From NCBI RefSeq assembly GCF_025403375.1, contig NZ_JAMPTM010000013.1:1-51383 (forward strand): DNA of 51,383 bases. Direction: 5' to 3'. Origin of the DNA: Frankia gtarii (GTDB taxonomy: Bacteria; Actinomycetota; Actinomycetes; Frankiales; Frankiaceae). Both the position numbers and the translations under genes were made by a program. Below are positions 8,860 to 19,257 of this stretch, piece after piece. Below the pieces are notes generated by a model, which was not told the DNA's origin, did no database searches, and saw nothing but the letters and a program-made list of their open reading frames with translations. How positions within the stretch are numbered: position 1 is the stretch's first letter; each line of letters begins with the position of its first letter.

Positions 8860-8995
8860 CGAGGTATGACGCCATCGAGAACGCCTGCGGAAACAGCAGC
8901 GCCGAGCCGAAGCCCTGGACAAGGCGCGCGACGACGAGAATGTTCTGGTTCACCGCGAGGCCGCAGGCGGTCGAGGCAACGGTGAAGATGTTCAC
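8860..8995 (-). pseudogene. Fragment of a DHA2-type MFS transporter
   Basis: About 45 codons keep clear MFS sequence (FTVASTACGLAVNQNILVVA, then RLVQGFGSALLFPQAFS), corresponding to transmembrane helices 3-4. Both ends run into unrelated sequence. It is a deletion remnant without function. Confidence 0.6.
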
Positions 8996-9091
8996 TGACA
9001 GCGGCGAACAACCAGTGTTGTCGGCCCTTGGCCGGTTGTCAGGCAGGAGACATGGGGCCTAACGCGTGCGGCACCTCGTCCCATGCGGTGC

Positions 9092-11419
<2,328 letters not shown>

Positions 11420-11499
11420 GCGTGGCTCCTCCTGCGATGGTTGCCGCGCGCCTGCTCAGGACGGGAAGTCCGGACAGCCGCCGTGGGGGACGGGGGCGG

Positions 11500-11706
11500 T
11501 CAGACGTCGACGAGCGTGTAGCCGGCCGCGTCGACCGCGCCGCGGATCTCGTCGTCGCCGAATCCGTCGCCGGTCACCGTGACGCGACCGCTCGCGAGGT
11601 CGACGTCCACGGCCTCCACACCGTCGATCCTGCCGACTTCGCCGCTGACCGAACTCACACAATGTCCGCAGGTCATTCCAGTGACGGTGTAGGTCATCAC
11701 TGCCAT
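11500..11706 (-). CDS. copZ: Copper chaperone CopZ (HMA domain)
   Basis: A 68-aa single heavy-metal-associated domain with the Cu+ site GMTCGHC at residues 10-16 and the usual beta-alpha-beta-beta-alpha-beta length. A second in-frame ATG three codons in is an alternative start. It is the first gene of the copZ-copA operon. CopZ delivers Cu+ to the N-terminal domain of CopA and to copper sensors. Confidence 0.92.
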   Translation of the reverse strand: MAVMTYTVTGMTCGHCVSSVSGEVGRIDGVEAVDVDLASGRVTVTGDGFGDDEIRGAVDAAGYTLVDV

Positions 11707-11805
11707 CTCCGCTGTCCTCTCACGTGAACCGCTTACTCACCAGATGCGCCCCGACGTCCGATGCGGTCCCGATCGCACCTGCAGGGCGCTGTCATCACCA
11801 CCACC

Positions 11806-11823
11806 ATACCCCAGGGGGGTACC
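11806..11823 (-). promoter_or_regulatory. CsoR-type copper operator for copZ-copA
   Basis: ATACCCCAGGGGGGTACC contains TACCC-N5-GGGTA, the inverted-repeat design of CsoR operators in copper operons. It lies 100 bases upstream of copZ. The same motif with the same 5-base spacing precedes the second P-type ATPase (26887). No csoR gene lies in the window. Confidence 0.75.
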
Positions 11824-11929
11824 ACCTGCTAGGGAGCGTCATCGGGTCAACGCGGTCAACTGGGGCGCCCGGTCCCGCGGGTGCCGCAGCGGTGTGAAGG
11901 ACGACCGGGATGATCAGGCCGTCACGGAG

Positions 11930-12153
11930 AAGCCGTGGCGCGGGGCCGCCGTGGTGGGTGGCACTCTGGGCGTCGCGCGCACGGCCGCGCATCCCGACAT
12001 CACGGTGAACGCCCAGGAGCAGGTCGACGAGGGGTTCTGCCTGACCGGACGGAACGCCGGGCCCGCCCTCGCGGACCAGGACTTCTCATCCAGGTCGTGC
12101 TTCCCACAGGTTGGACCGCGTTCAAGGCACTGCGGACCGCCTGGGAAAGGTGA
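11930..12153 (+). pseudogene. Remnant of an NlpC/P60-family protein (N-terminal region only)
   Basis: The reading DITVNAQEQVDEGFCLTGRN...ADQD aligns with DLTVDADEPTEVGFRLTDQS...VANQD of the intact hydrolase at 30118. It then continues in another frame as LLIQVVLPTGWTAFKALRT, matching ILVQAQFSTGWTTFKILRT. A 1-base frameshift therefore lies near 12085. The copy ends at 12153 with no catalytic domain. It is a third, dead copy of the NlpC/P60 gene present twice at 30-34 kb. Confidence 0.6.
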
Positions 12154-12315
12154 ACATCGGGTCGCCAGAACAGTTCGGCGGGAAGGCTAGCCGCGGTATG
12201 AGCCGATCGGCACGAGTCCCATGAAGGCTGCGCCGTGGATGCCGGCCGCTCGAAGCAGCCCCCGCTCGTTTCGCAGCCAGCCCGGGAGGCTTCCTGGTGC
12301 CCTGGCCGGGCGTCG

Positions 12316-12882
12316 TTAGTCGGGGGGTTTCAGTCCGGCGAGGGTGACGGTGACGAGTCGGTGGACCGCGGCTGCCGAGGGCAGGTTGCCGGCGGCGGTA
12401 AGGGCGTGCAGGCAGTAGCTCGCGAGCTCGTCGGGGACGACGTCGTCGCGGAGGTCGCCGGTTTTCGCGCCGTCGGTCAGCAGGTCCCGGATGAGGTCGT
12501 GCAGGTGCTGCTGGGCTCGGATGACGTGACCGCCTCGATGCAGGAGCGCGGCGAGTTCGGTGTCGTGGCGCTCGTGGGCGATGAGCGCCCAGGCGTGCAG
12601 GACCGCTTCCAGCCGCTTCCCGGGCGCGGCGTGATCCCGGATGTGAGCGAGGTGCTCGAGGTGGCTGGTGATGTGGCGTTCGTGCCAGGCCAGCAGGATC
12701 GCCTCGACGTCGGGGAAGTACTTGTACAGCGTCGCGCGTCCGATGCCGGCCCGTTCGGCGATCGCCGACATCGTCACCGAGGACAGTCCGCGTTCGGCTA
12801 CCAGGGCCGCGGTGGTGTCCAGGACCGCGTCGCACACCGCGCGCCGGTGCGCCTCGATCGTGTCGCTCCAGATCCTGGGCAC
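12316..12882 (-). CDS. TetR-family transcriptional regulator
   Basis: A 188-aa repressor-type protein. The helix-turn-helix is near residues 35-60 (VTMSAIAERAGIGRATLYKYF), followed by an all-helical ligand-binding domain. It is divergent from the small membrane protein / ABC exporter genes that begin 114 bases away, the usual layout for a TetR repressor controlling an exporter. The shared intergenic stretch contains GACA-tag-TGTC (about 12930-12940), a weak operator candidate. Confidence 0.88.
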   Translation of the reverse strand: MPRIWSDTIEAHRRAVCDAVLDTTAALVAERGLSSVTMSAIAERAGIGRATLYKYFPDVEAILLAWHERHITSHLEHLAHIRDHAAPGKRLEAVLHAWALIAHERHDTELAALLHRGGHVIRAQQHLHDLIRDLLTDGAKTGDLRDDVVPDELASYCLHALTAAGNLPSAAAVHRLVTVTLAGLKPPD

Positions 12883-12996
12883 GCCCCATAGCGTACGCGG
12901 CGACGATGGCCGACAACATGACTCGACATCGACATAGTGTCTCGTAAACTGCGGTGGTCATCAGCAGACCCGTGATCGCAGCACAGAGGACGACTC

Positions 12997-13176
12997 ATGG
13001 CCGACCTGCCCTTTCATCCCGACCGCGACAACGACCCCGGGGCGGCGTCGCCGCGTGGCTCGACCGGCCGCAAACCTCGATGGAAGTCCGTGACCGTGGT
13101 CGTCCTCGCGGTCGCCGTGGTGGCGCTGTTCGTCGTCCTGCATCTGACCGGCGTCGTCGGTCCCGCCGAGCATTAG
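12997..13176 (+). CDS. Small single-pass membrane protein
   Basis: A 59-aa ORF with a good ribosome site (AGAGGA, 6 bases before the ATG). It has a polar, Arg/Lys-bearing N-terminus and one hydrophobic helix (VVVLAVAVVALFVVLHLTGVV) near residues 32-54. It is the first gene of the TetR-divergent ABC operon and lies 37 bases before the ATPase gene. Similar short proteins accompany such exporters in actinomycetes; the role is unknown. Confidence 0.7.
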   Translation: MADLPFHPDRDNDPGAASPRGSTGRKPRWKSVTVVVLAVAVVALFVVLHLTGVVGPAEH

Positions 13177-13213
13177 ACCCGGGACGCAGGCATATGAGCA
13201 GGGGAGCCCGCAG

Positions 13214-14143
13214 ATGATCGAGGCGATCGGCCTCAGTAAGCGCTACGGCGCCACCTGGGCGGTCGAGGACCTGTCGTTCACCGTGCCGCCGGGTGCGGTG
13301 ACGGGGTTTCTGGGCCCGAACGGAGCCGGGAAATCGACGACGATGCGCATGATCCTGGGTCTCGACGCACCGACGTCGGGCTCGGTCACCGTCCACGGCC
13401 GGCCCTACGTCGGATACCGCCGTCCGCTGTTCGAGGTCGGGGCGCTGCTCGACGCCCGAGCGGTACACGGGGGGCGCAGCGCCTACAACCACCTCTTGTG
13501 CCTCGCGCTCAGCAACGGCATCGGCCGGGCCCGGGTGAACACCGTCCTCGACCAGGTGGGACTGCGCGGCGTCGCCCATCGGCGCTGCGGTGGCTTCTCC
13601 CTCGGCATGTCCCAACGCCTGGGCATCGCCGCCGCGCTGCTCGGTGACCCGCGGGTGCTCATGTTCGACGAACCGGTCAACGGCCTGGATCCCGAAGGCG
13701 TCGTGTGGATACGCACCCTGCTGCGGGCGTTGGCCGCCGAGGGCCGCACCGTTCTGCTCTCCAGCCATCTGATGAGCGAGATGGCCCTCACCGCCGACCG
13801 GCTGATCATCATCGGGCGAGGGCGTCTGATCGCCCAGACGACGGTCGCGGAGTTCCTCCGCGGCGGCTCGGACAGCTACCTGCGGGTCCGCTCGCCCCAG
13901 GCCGACGCCCTCGCGACGCTACTGGAAGCCCAGGGCATCGGCGTCACCCGGCAGGACGATCACACACTGCGCATCACCGGCGCCGACGGTGCCACGGTGG
14001 GTGAGCTTGCCCGGGTGCACGGGTTCGCGCTGCAGGAACTTTCGGCGCACCAGGCATCCCTGGAACAGCGATACATCGAACTCACCGGCGACGCTGTCGA
14101 CTACCGCACGGTCGAGGGCACCCGCGTCCCGGCCCCGAACTGA
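13214..14143 (+). CDS. ABC transporter ATP-binding protein (drug-export type)
   Basis: A 309-aa ATPase of the BcrA/DrrA type. Walker A is GPNGAGKST near residue 35, the signature FSLGMSQRLGIA near residue 130 and Walker B VLMFDEPVNGLDP, followed by SSHLMSEM. A C-terminal extension of about 90 residues is typical of antibiotic-exporter ATPases. The ATG at 13214 follows GGGGAG. It is followed 8 bases later by the permease gene, so the pair forms one exporter, probably controlled by the divergent TetR protein. The substrate is unknown. Confidence 0.92.
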   Translation: MIEAIGLSKRYGATWAVEDLSFTVPPGAVTGFLGPNGAGKSTTMRMILGLDAPTSGSVTVHGRPYVGYRRPLFEVGALLDARAVHGGRSAYNHLLCLALSNGIGRARVNTVLDQVGLRGVAHRRCGGFSLGMSQRLGIAAALLGDPRVLMFDEPVNGLDPEGVVWIRTLLRALAAEGRTVLLSSHLMSEMALTADRLIIIGRGRLIAQTTVAEFLRGGSDSYLRVRSPQADALATLLEAQGIGVTRQDDHTLRITGADGATVGELARVHGFALQELSAHQASLEQRYIELTGDAVDYRTVEGTRVPAPN

Positions 14144-14151
14144 GGCCGGAC

Positions 14152-14958
14152 ATGGTCACCCTCGCACCCCCACCGCCATCCCACCGCCCCCTGGCGGGTA
14201 TCCCCGATATCGCACGGTCGGAGTTCCGCAAACTCCGCTCGGTCCGCTCGACCTTCTGGACGCTCTTCGCCGCCGTGACCTCCAACGTCGTGATCGCGGC
14301 CTTCGCCGCGATCTTGCTGCCTGGACAGCTCGGCGCCCACGAGAAAGCCACCGTCGACGCGGTCCGGCTCAGCCTCGCCGGCCTGCACCTCGCCCAGATC
14401 GCCTTCGGTGTCCTGGGAGTGCTCGTCATCACCAGCGAATACGGCACGGGCATGATCCACGCGACCGTCAGCGCCGTGCCCCGGCGCCGGACGCTGCTCG
14501 CGTCGAAGGCCATGGTGTTCACCGGGACCGCCCTCATCGTCGGGATCACCGCGAGCTTCGCCGCCTACTTCACCTTTCAGGCGTTCCTGTCCGACGACAG
14601 CCTGCGATCCTCCCTCGCCGATCCCGGAGTAGTCCGAGCCGTGGCCGGAGGCGGCCTGTTCCTGACGGTCCTGGGACTGCTCGGCCTCGGCCTCGGCGCG
14701 ATCATCCGGGTCAGCGCCGGCGCAATCGCCGCGCTGTTCAGCCTGCTGTTCCTCCCCCCGATCCTGCTGGACCTCCTGCCCCACTCCTGGCAGACCGACA
14801 TCGGTCCCTACATCCCCATGAACGCCGGCGGCCAGATCTACCTTCTGCATCACGACGACGGCAACCTCGGAGCCTGGACCGGCTTCGGCGTGTTCAGCCT
14901 CTACGCCGCCCTCGCCCTCACTGCCGGATTTATCCTGATCAACCACCGCGACACCTAG
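14152..14958 (+). CDS. ABC transporter permease
   Basis: A 268-aa ABC-2-type permease: a cytoplasmic start (RSEFRKLRSVRSTFWTLF) and about six hydrophobic helices. The EYGTGMIHATVSAVPRR loop after the second helix is typical of DUF-type ABC-2 permeases. It pairs with the preceding ATPase to form an exporter of unknown substrate. Confidence 0.9.
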   Translation: MVTLAPPPPSHRPLAGIPDIARSEFRKLRSVRSTFWTLFAAVTSNVVIAAFAAILLPGQLGAHEKATVDAVRLSLAGLHLAQIAFGVLGVLVITSEYGTGMIHATVSAVPRRRTLLASKAMVFTGTALIVGITASFAAYFTFQAFLSDDSLRSSLADPGVVRAVAGGGLFLTVLGLLGLGLGAIIRVSAGAIAALFSLLFLPPILLDLLPHSWQTDIGPYIPMNAGGQIYLLHHDDGNLGAWTGFGVFSLYAALALTAGFILINHRDT

Positions 14959-15030
14959 ACCACGGACCGACCCCAATCCCGGCCGCCCGCAGCGCCGCAC
15001 CGATCACCCGGCCCAAGGTGAGGAGACGGT

Positions 15031-15225
15031 ATGACCACCAGCCTGACCTGCAAACACTGCGACACAACCATCAGTGCCAACGACGAAGAGGACCTCGTCG
15101 CCCAGGTACAAACCCACGTCCAGGACCACGCCGCCGCCCACGGCCGCGTCCACACCGTGTCCCGCAACCATGTCCTCGCCCGCCTCCACCGCCACAATCC
15201 CGACGAAGAACCGCCATCAGCCTGA
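15031..15225 (+). CDS. Small DUF1059-like protein
   Basis: A 64-aa soluble protein after a strong GGTGAGGAG ribosome site. LTCKHCDTTISANDEEDLVAQVQ (only part of it conserved) followed by HVQDHAAAH resembles DUF1059 proteins: an N-terminal CxxC, then a helix with an acidic face and histidines. The function is unknown; metal binding by Cys and His is plausible. Confidence 0.7.
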   Translation: MTTSLTCKHCDTTISANDEEDLVAQVQTHVQDHAAAHGRVHTVSRNHVLARLHRHNPDEEPPSA

Positions 15226-15239
15226 GACCAGCACCAGAA

Positions 15240-15253
15240 ACCCGGGCCCGGGT
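15240..15253. terminator. GC palindrome between convergent genes
   Basis: ACCCGGGCCCGGGT is a perfect 14-bp palindrome, 15 bases after the stop of the DUF1059-like gene. It is a possible factor-dependent terminator for convergent transcription; there is no T-tract. Confidence 0.3.
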
Positions 15254-15336
15254 GAGGCCGGGCCGCTGACCGCTGCGATCGGGCGGACCGCACCACCTGG
15301 TCCGATGGTCGAGGTTGCGCGGGCTAGTCCGACCGC

Positions 15337-15651
15337 CTACTGACGCTGGCCGGCGGCGATTGCGCCGGTCAGGAAGAGCACTGCTCCGGCGGGGTAACCG
15401 GCGACGAGGTCGACGAGGCTCGACGGCTGGCCCCCGAACGCTCCCCAGTGAGCCAGAAGGTGGACGAGTGCGACGAGCACGCCGGCGGCCATCAGGATCT
15501 GGCCAGCATGGAGTATCCGCCGCTTCCTTCGGTAGCGCTGACGGCGTTCCGCGGCCTTCTTCTCCATCGGCGTCAGCGCCGGCTGATGTGCATCGGCGCG
15601 CGGCGGCTTTCCGGCACCACCAGAATTGATCTTGTCGGACATAGTCGCCAT
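15337..15651 (-). CDS. Small two-helix membrane protein
   Basis: A 104-aa protein with a basic N-terminal half (KKAAERRQRYRRKRR) and two hydrophobic helices (ILMAAGVLVALVHLLAHWGA and AVLFLTGAIAAG). A second ATG at 15642 could be the start. The operator-like repeat at 15750 lies about 100 bases upstream and could control it. No family recognised. Confidence 0.65.
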   Translation of the reverse strand: MATMSDKINSGGAGKPPRADAHQPALTPMEKKAAERRQRYRRKRRILHAGQILMAAGVLVALVHLLAHWGAFGGQPSSLVDLVAGYPAGAVLFLTGAIAAGQRQ

Positions 15652-15749
15652 CCGATACGCGCGAAGGGAACATAAGCGGCAGAAAGTGAGAGCGCGGTTA
15701 AGGTCGGACGGAGGTGGGCCGCCCGAGCGAATCTACTGTCTCTCATAGT

Positions 15750-15764
15750 ACTATTGATCGTAGT
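15750..15764. promoter_or_regulatory. BlaI/MecI-type operator A
   Basis: ACTATTGATCGTAGT is an imperfect inverted repeat, ACTA-N7-TAGT. It lies 15 bases before a plus-strand start (15780) and about 100 bases before the minus-strand membrane-protein gene. It is the first of the series described at C (18201), D (21003), G (26747), E (29612), F (29877) and H (33214). Confidence 0.6.
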
Positions 15765-15779
15765 GGAGTGGGGAACTTG

Positions 15780-16091
15780 ATGCGCTCTGGTTCGCGTGGG
15801 GTGGACGCCGCGCCGCTGGACGGCGGTTATGAGGCGGTGAGCAGTATCGCCGCGGTAGCGGGCGCCTCCGATGGGAGGCAGCCGAAGGCCGGCGGTGTGC
15901 ATCCGGAGCAGGACCTGGGGCGCAGCCTCACGCCGGGCCGGGCGGGTTCACGTCCTGGCGGCGTTCGCCGGCGTCGGCATTCTGGTCGAGAGCCTCGCGC
16001 AGGAGCCGTGCTTCCTCGGGCGGCATGTGCTCGACGAAATGCATCAGGGTCATTGCCCGGTTGGTGCTGCCGGCCAGCGCCTCACTCATGA
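15780..16091 (+). CDS. Possible truncated ORF behind operator A
   Basis: The ATG has a purine-rich leader (GGAGTGGGGAA) and sits just after operator A, so it probably marks the start of a once-regulated gene. The product (MRSGSRGVDAAPLDGGYEA...) resembles nothing I know. From 15928 it runs antisense to the blaI gene, so only about the first 45 codons could be ancestral. Confidence 0.2.
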   Translation: MRSGSRGVDAAPLDGGYEAVSSIAAVAGASDGRQPKAGGVHPEQDLGRSLTPGRAGSRPGGVRRRRHSGREPRAGAVLPRAACARRNASGSLPGWCCRPAPHS

Positions 16092-16326
16092 CCTCCGCGC
16101 TGTGTACCTCCCGTGAGCGCACGGCTTCATAGAGGTACGCTCGGCCGTCTCGGCGACGACGCAGCCATCCCTTCCGGTGGAGGTTGTCCATGACGGTCAT
16201 CACCGTCGTGTAGGCGATGCGTCGCTGCTCGAGCAACTCCTCATACACACCGCGGACCGTCCGCGGCTCGCCCGCGGACCACATCCGGTCCATCACGACA
16301 GCTTCAAGATCACCGAGTTCGCGCAC
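15928..16326 (-). CDS. BlaI/MecI/CopY-family repressor
   Basis: A 132-aa winged-helix repressor from the GTG at 16326 (GGAGG 8 bases upstream); the longer frame from 16383 adds a non-conserved leader. Hallmarks: GDLEAVVMDRMW at the N-terminus, the recognition region AYTTVMTVMDNLHRKGWLRR near residues 40-60, and a C-terminal dimerisation helix (MTLMHFVEHMPPEE). Family proteins dimerise on ACTAC/GTAGT-type dyads and are released by proteolysis through M56 membrane sensors, or by metal in CopY. Operator B lies 105 bases upstream, suggesting autoregulation. An M56 gene lies 0.6 kb upstream, beyond a PAP2 fragment. Confidence 0.9.
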   Translation of the reverse strand: MRELGDLEAVVMDRMWSAGEPRTVRGVYEELLEQRRIAYTTVMTVMDNLHRKGWLRRRRDGRAYLYEAVRSREVHSAEVMSEALAGSTNRAMTLMHFVEHMPPEEARLLREALDQNADAGERRQDVNPPGPA

Positions 16327-16430
16327 GCCGGTCGCCTCCCCATCCCCTGCCAACGGGTCGCCGACCCTGCCGCGAAGGCTCACGGTCCTCGGGCCGCTGT
16401 TTCGTGTGCTCGCCCCGCGCCGGGACAGCT

Positions 16431-16451
16431 ACTACGACCACCGATCGTAGT
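16431..16451. promoter_or_regulatory. BlaI-type operator B (wide spacing)
   Basis: Perfect 7-bp arms ACTACGA and TCGTAGT are separated by 7 bases. Measured ACTA to TAGT the gap is 13 bases, against 7 at the other sites. It lies upstream of the blaI gene at 15928-16326 and overlaps the final codons and stop of the PAP2 fragment. Confidence 0.6.
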
Positions 16452-16957
16452 TGATGGGCTGGTTCGCGCGGTATGGGTCGTAGTGGCGGGCGGGCGACCG
16501 CACGGCGAGGGCGGCCACTCCGAGGAGCGCCCAGCCGGCGGCGATGTCGATCAGGTAGTGGTTCGCGGTGGCCATGACCACGCGGCGGTCAGGACCGGGT
16601 AGAGGCCACCGAGGATGCGGGCCCAGGCTCGTTGAGCGTGCCGGGCCAGGTGCCATCCTCTCCACAGTGACCACGCCGCGTGCAACGAGGGCATGGCGGC
16701 GAACTGGTTGGTCGCGCTGTCCATGCCGCCGGGGGCGGCGCTGACGTCGCCGCTCCACCAACCCCAGGCGTGGAAGACGGCGAGGGTGTCGTGGAAGCCG
16801 GCGCCGGCAGCAGGCGGGGCGGTGGGTAGGAGCACGAAGCCGACGAGACCGAACAATGTGGTGAGGGCAAGCATGCTCCGGGCCGCGCGGTAGCGGGTGG
16901 GACGGCCGCGGCGCAGCCAGATGAGTACGGCGGGCGTGATGAGGAAATCGAGGGTGC
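16432..16957 (-). pseudogene. PAP2-type phosphatase fragment, 5' truncated and frameshifted
   Basis: The PAP2 C-terminal half is recognisable: LDFLITPAVLIWL, GFVLLPTAPP, WGWW, NQFAAMPSLHAAWSLW (catalytic SLHA) and, in a second frame, VVMATANHYLIDIAAGW (catalytic H in NHYLID). A 1-base frameshift lies near 16575-16585. The N-terminal membrane part is missing; the fragment begins directly at the M56 stop. Such proteins are membrane lipid phosphatases. This copy cannot be functional. Confidence 0.7.
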
Positions 16958-17926
16958 TCAGGCGCCGGGGGGCGCGACCGCGGGTATCGGGCAATAGGCG
17001 GCGTGGGCAATGACGGCCATCGGGCCGGCCGCGACGACGAGGGGTATGAGCAGCAGCAACACGATGACCGTGGCGCCGAGAGCGGTGCGCGTCGCGCCGA
17101 GCGGGTTCGCAGGCCGTAGGAGGCGGCGGACGCGTTCCAACGCGGTCGGGCCGCCTGCGGCCAGACTGGCTTCGGGGTGGCCTGCACCGGCGAGGGCGGC
17201 GAGCGCGGCGGCGATGGAGCGTCGTTCGTGGTGGCGGCATGCGGCGTCGTCCGCGGCCAGCTCGAGGAGTCGCGCGATCTCGGCGCGCGCCGCGATGAAC
17301 AGGGGGATGCGCGGGAAGGCGCGGGCGAAGGTGTCGGCACCGGCCAGGATGAGGTGGTGTCGTTCGGCCAGGTGCGCCCGCTCGTGGGCGAGAACGGCCC
17401 GCAGCTGCTCGGCGGTGAGCGTCTCGACCGCCGCGGTGGTGAGGACCACCCGGCGGGCGCGGCCGGGTAGGCAGTAGACCGCGGCCGTGGGGTGGGTGAG
17501 GACGACCGCGTCGAGGGCGGGAGCGGGTCGAGCGACGACGGCGAGTTTCCGGGCGTGCCGGCGGCGTTCGCGCCCGGCGCGGGCGAGGCCGGAGGTGGCG
17601 CAGAAGCCAACACGGAGCAGGAGAATCGTGGTCAGGGTCAATCCGGCGCCCGCGATGCCGGCGCCACCGGGGGTGGCGTACGAGGCCTGCAGGGACATGA
17701 TGCAGGCGCGAAGCAGCGCGGCGAGGTTGGCGCTCAGACGCGGGCTGGGTAGGGCCAGCGCCAACCCGGCGAGCGCGGCGGCGGCGAGCACGGACATGGA
17801 CAACGCCTGCCATAGACAGATCCCCAGCCGTGGCGCGCGGTCGGCCCAGGACGCGCCGCGCAGCAACCGGGGTGAGGTGACGGCGAGCACCGTCGCATAG
17901 GCCAGCAGGGCGACGGCGACCGTCAT
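16958..17926 (-). CDS. M56-family (BlaR1-like) membrane metalloprotease
   Basis: A 322-aa protein with several transmembrane helices and the zinc protease motif HERAH in AVLAHERAHLAERHHL. A downstream ELAADDAA supplies the further Glu ligand. Start ATG at 17926. There is no C-terminal penicillin-binding sensor domain, so this is the short actinobacterial M56 type that typically cleaves a partner BlaI repressor. It lies 10 bases after a truncated blaI reading frame. The intact BlaI encoded at 15928 is the likely partner. The activating signal is not evident; the copper gene context suggests metal or envelope stress. Confidence 0.88.
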   Translation of the reverse strand: MTVAVALLAYATVLAVTSPRLLRGASWADRAPRLGICLWQALSMSVLAAAALAGLALALPSPRLSANLAALLRACIMSLQASYATPGGAGIAGAGLTLTTILLLRVGFCATSGLARAGRERRRHARKLAVVARPAPALDAVVLTHPTAAVYCLPGRARRVVLTTAAVETLTAEQLRAVLAHERAHLAERHHLILAGADTFARAFPRIPLFIAARAEIARLLELAADDAACRHHERRSIAAALAALAGAGHPEASLAAGGPTALERVRRLLRPANPLGATRTALGATVIVLLLLIPLVVAAGPMAVIAHAAYCPIPAVAPPGA

Positions 17927-17936
17927 GCCATATCCC

Positions 17937-18035
17937 TCATGGCAAGTCCTCGTACACCATCTGGACGTTCCGAGGTTCCTGCGTAGACCACGGCCTGTCC
18001 ATGACCGCGGCTTCCAGGTCACCTGCTCCGCGCAT
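17937..18035 (-). pseudogene. Truncated blaI reading frame (first 32 codons)
   Basis: MRGAGDLEAAVMDRPWSTQE followed by PRNVQMVYEDLP and a stop matches the first 32 residues of the intact BlaI at 15928 (MRELGDLEAVVMDRMWSAGE). The rest is deleted. The stop lies 10 bases before the M56 start. The start and reading frame are intact, so it may still be translated as a leader that couples to M56. Confidence 0.7.
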
Positions 18036-18200
18036 GGTCACCGCCTCCCTCTGCCGGCGGCAGACCTGTACGAGATGTGCGGTCCCCGCAGCCGAGTGGG
18101 GCTGCCGGACGGCTGCGGCGATGTGGCGATGGTAGACCCTCGCCCGCAAGGTCTGGTTCGCCGCCGCACGTTGCTTCGACCTGCCGTAGAAGCCATGTCA

Positions 18201-18215
18201 ACTATAAGGCATAGT
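18201..18215. promoter_or_regulatory. BlaI-type operator C
   Basis: ACTATAAGGCATAGT has perfect 5-bp arms ACTAT/ATAGT around AAGGC. It lies in the divergent region between the M56 unit (minus) and the sialidase-like/sco unit (plus, 104 bases downstream), so it can control both. Confidence 0.7.
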
Positions 18216-18318
18216 AGATATCGACGTGGGCCCGGTGGAGCATCAGCGGGCGACTGATCATCAGCCGTGGTTGCCGCTGTGGGGCTGCGGGTGGTCGACT
18301 CGGACTGAGGAGAGGTCA

Positions 18319-19257
18319 ATGGGCGGGCGCGCGACGGAGCAGCCGCGGGCTGGCGGAGCCACGTCCTGGGGCCGGCCGCGGCGGATCGTGCTGATCGTCG
18401 GGGTGGGAGTCGCTGTGCTTGCCGTCGCCGTCGCCGTGCCACTGCTGGTGATGGGCCCGGATTCCGGGGGGCGCGGATCGGGCACCGACCAGGCTGATCA
18501 GGTCGGTGGCGTCGTGCACGTACACGGTCTGGGGGTCGATCCGGCGGACGGCGCGCTGTACGCCGCGACTCACATGGGACTGTTCCGGATACCCGAACGT
18601 GGAGCGGCCGAGCGGGTCGCAGGTCGATTCCAGGACACGATGGGTTTCACGGTACTGGGCGCGCATACCTTCCTCGCCTCCGGGCACCCGGATCTGCGCG
18701 AGGAGGCACCGCCGCTCCTCGGCCTGCTGGAGTCCACCGACGCCGGGCAGAACTGGCGGCCGTTGTCCCTGTACGGCAAGGCGGATTTCCACGCCCTCGC
18801 CGCTGCCCACGGGAGGGTCTATGGCTACGACGCGACCGGCGGCGCCTTTCTTGTCAGCGTCGACCAAAAGACCTGGGACGCGCGTAGCCGGCTTGCGATG
18901 AGGGATTTCGTCGTCAGTCCCACAGACCCGGATGCCGTACTTGCGGTGACGGAGGAGGGTCTCGCCGCGAGCAGGGACGGCGGGCGCAGGTGGCGGCCGG
19001 TCGCGGGTGCGCCGCCGCTGGCCGTCCTCGCCTGGCACTCGGATGGAACGGTGTGGGGCGTTGACGACTCCGGTGGGGTGTGGCGGTCCGAGGACCGTGG
19101 AGGTACCTGGGCGCGTCGCGGCACCACCTACGGTGAACCCGAAGCCATGACAGCCGCCGGTGGGGCCCTGTACGTGGCCGTCGCCCGGCGCGGCATCCTC
19201 GCCAGCCAGGACGGGGGCCTCACCTGGTCCGTTCGCTACAGCGAGGTGGGACCGTGA
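18319..19257 (+). CDS. BNR/sialidase-like beta-propeller protein, membrane-anchored
   Basis: A 312-aa protein from the ATG at 18319 (GGAGAGG 3-9 bases upstream). It has an N-terminal membrane anchor (IVLIVGVGVAVLAVAVAVPLLV) followed by an extracytoplasmic propeller. VVHVHGLGVDPADGALYAAT and BNR-type Asp boxes (STDAGQNW, SRDGGRRW, SEDRGGTW, SQDGGLTW) are visible. It resembles the F510_1955-type glycosylhydrolase-like proteins, but a glycosidase activity is not supported. The stop overlaps the sco start by GTGA. Linkage to sco and copper genes suggests an exported copper-insertion or sensing role. Confidence 0.75.
   Translation: MGGRATEQPRAGGATSWGRPRRIVLIVGVGVAVLAVAVAVPLLVMGPDSGGRGSGTDQADQVGGVVHVHGLGVDPADGALYAATHMGLFRIPERGAAERVAGRFQDTMGFTVLGAHTFLASGHPDLREEAPPLLGLLESTDAGQNWRPLSLYGKADFHALAAAHGRVYGYDATGGAFLVSVDQKTWDARSRLAMRDFVVSPTDPDAVLAVTEEGLAASRDGGRRWRPVAGAPPLAVLAWHSDGTVWGVDDSGGVWRSEDRGGTWARRGTTYGEPEAMTAAGGALYVAVARRGILASQDGGLTWSVRYSEVGP

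Noticed and set aside
12925-12945. GACA-N3-TGTC dyad as a TetR operator
   Set aside because: Arms of only four bases; too weak to list as a separate site without related sequences to compare.
13989-15269. 426-codon plus-strand open frame
   Set aside because: It is Arg/Pro-rich, antisense in composition to any family, and lies over the clear ABC permease and DUF1059-like genes in another frame.
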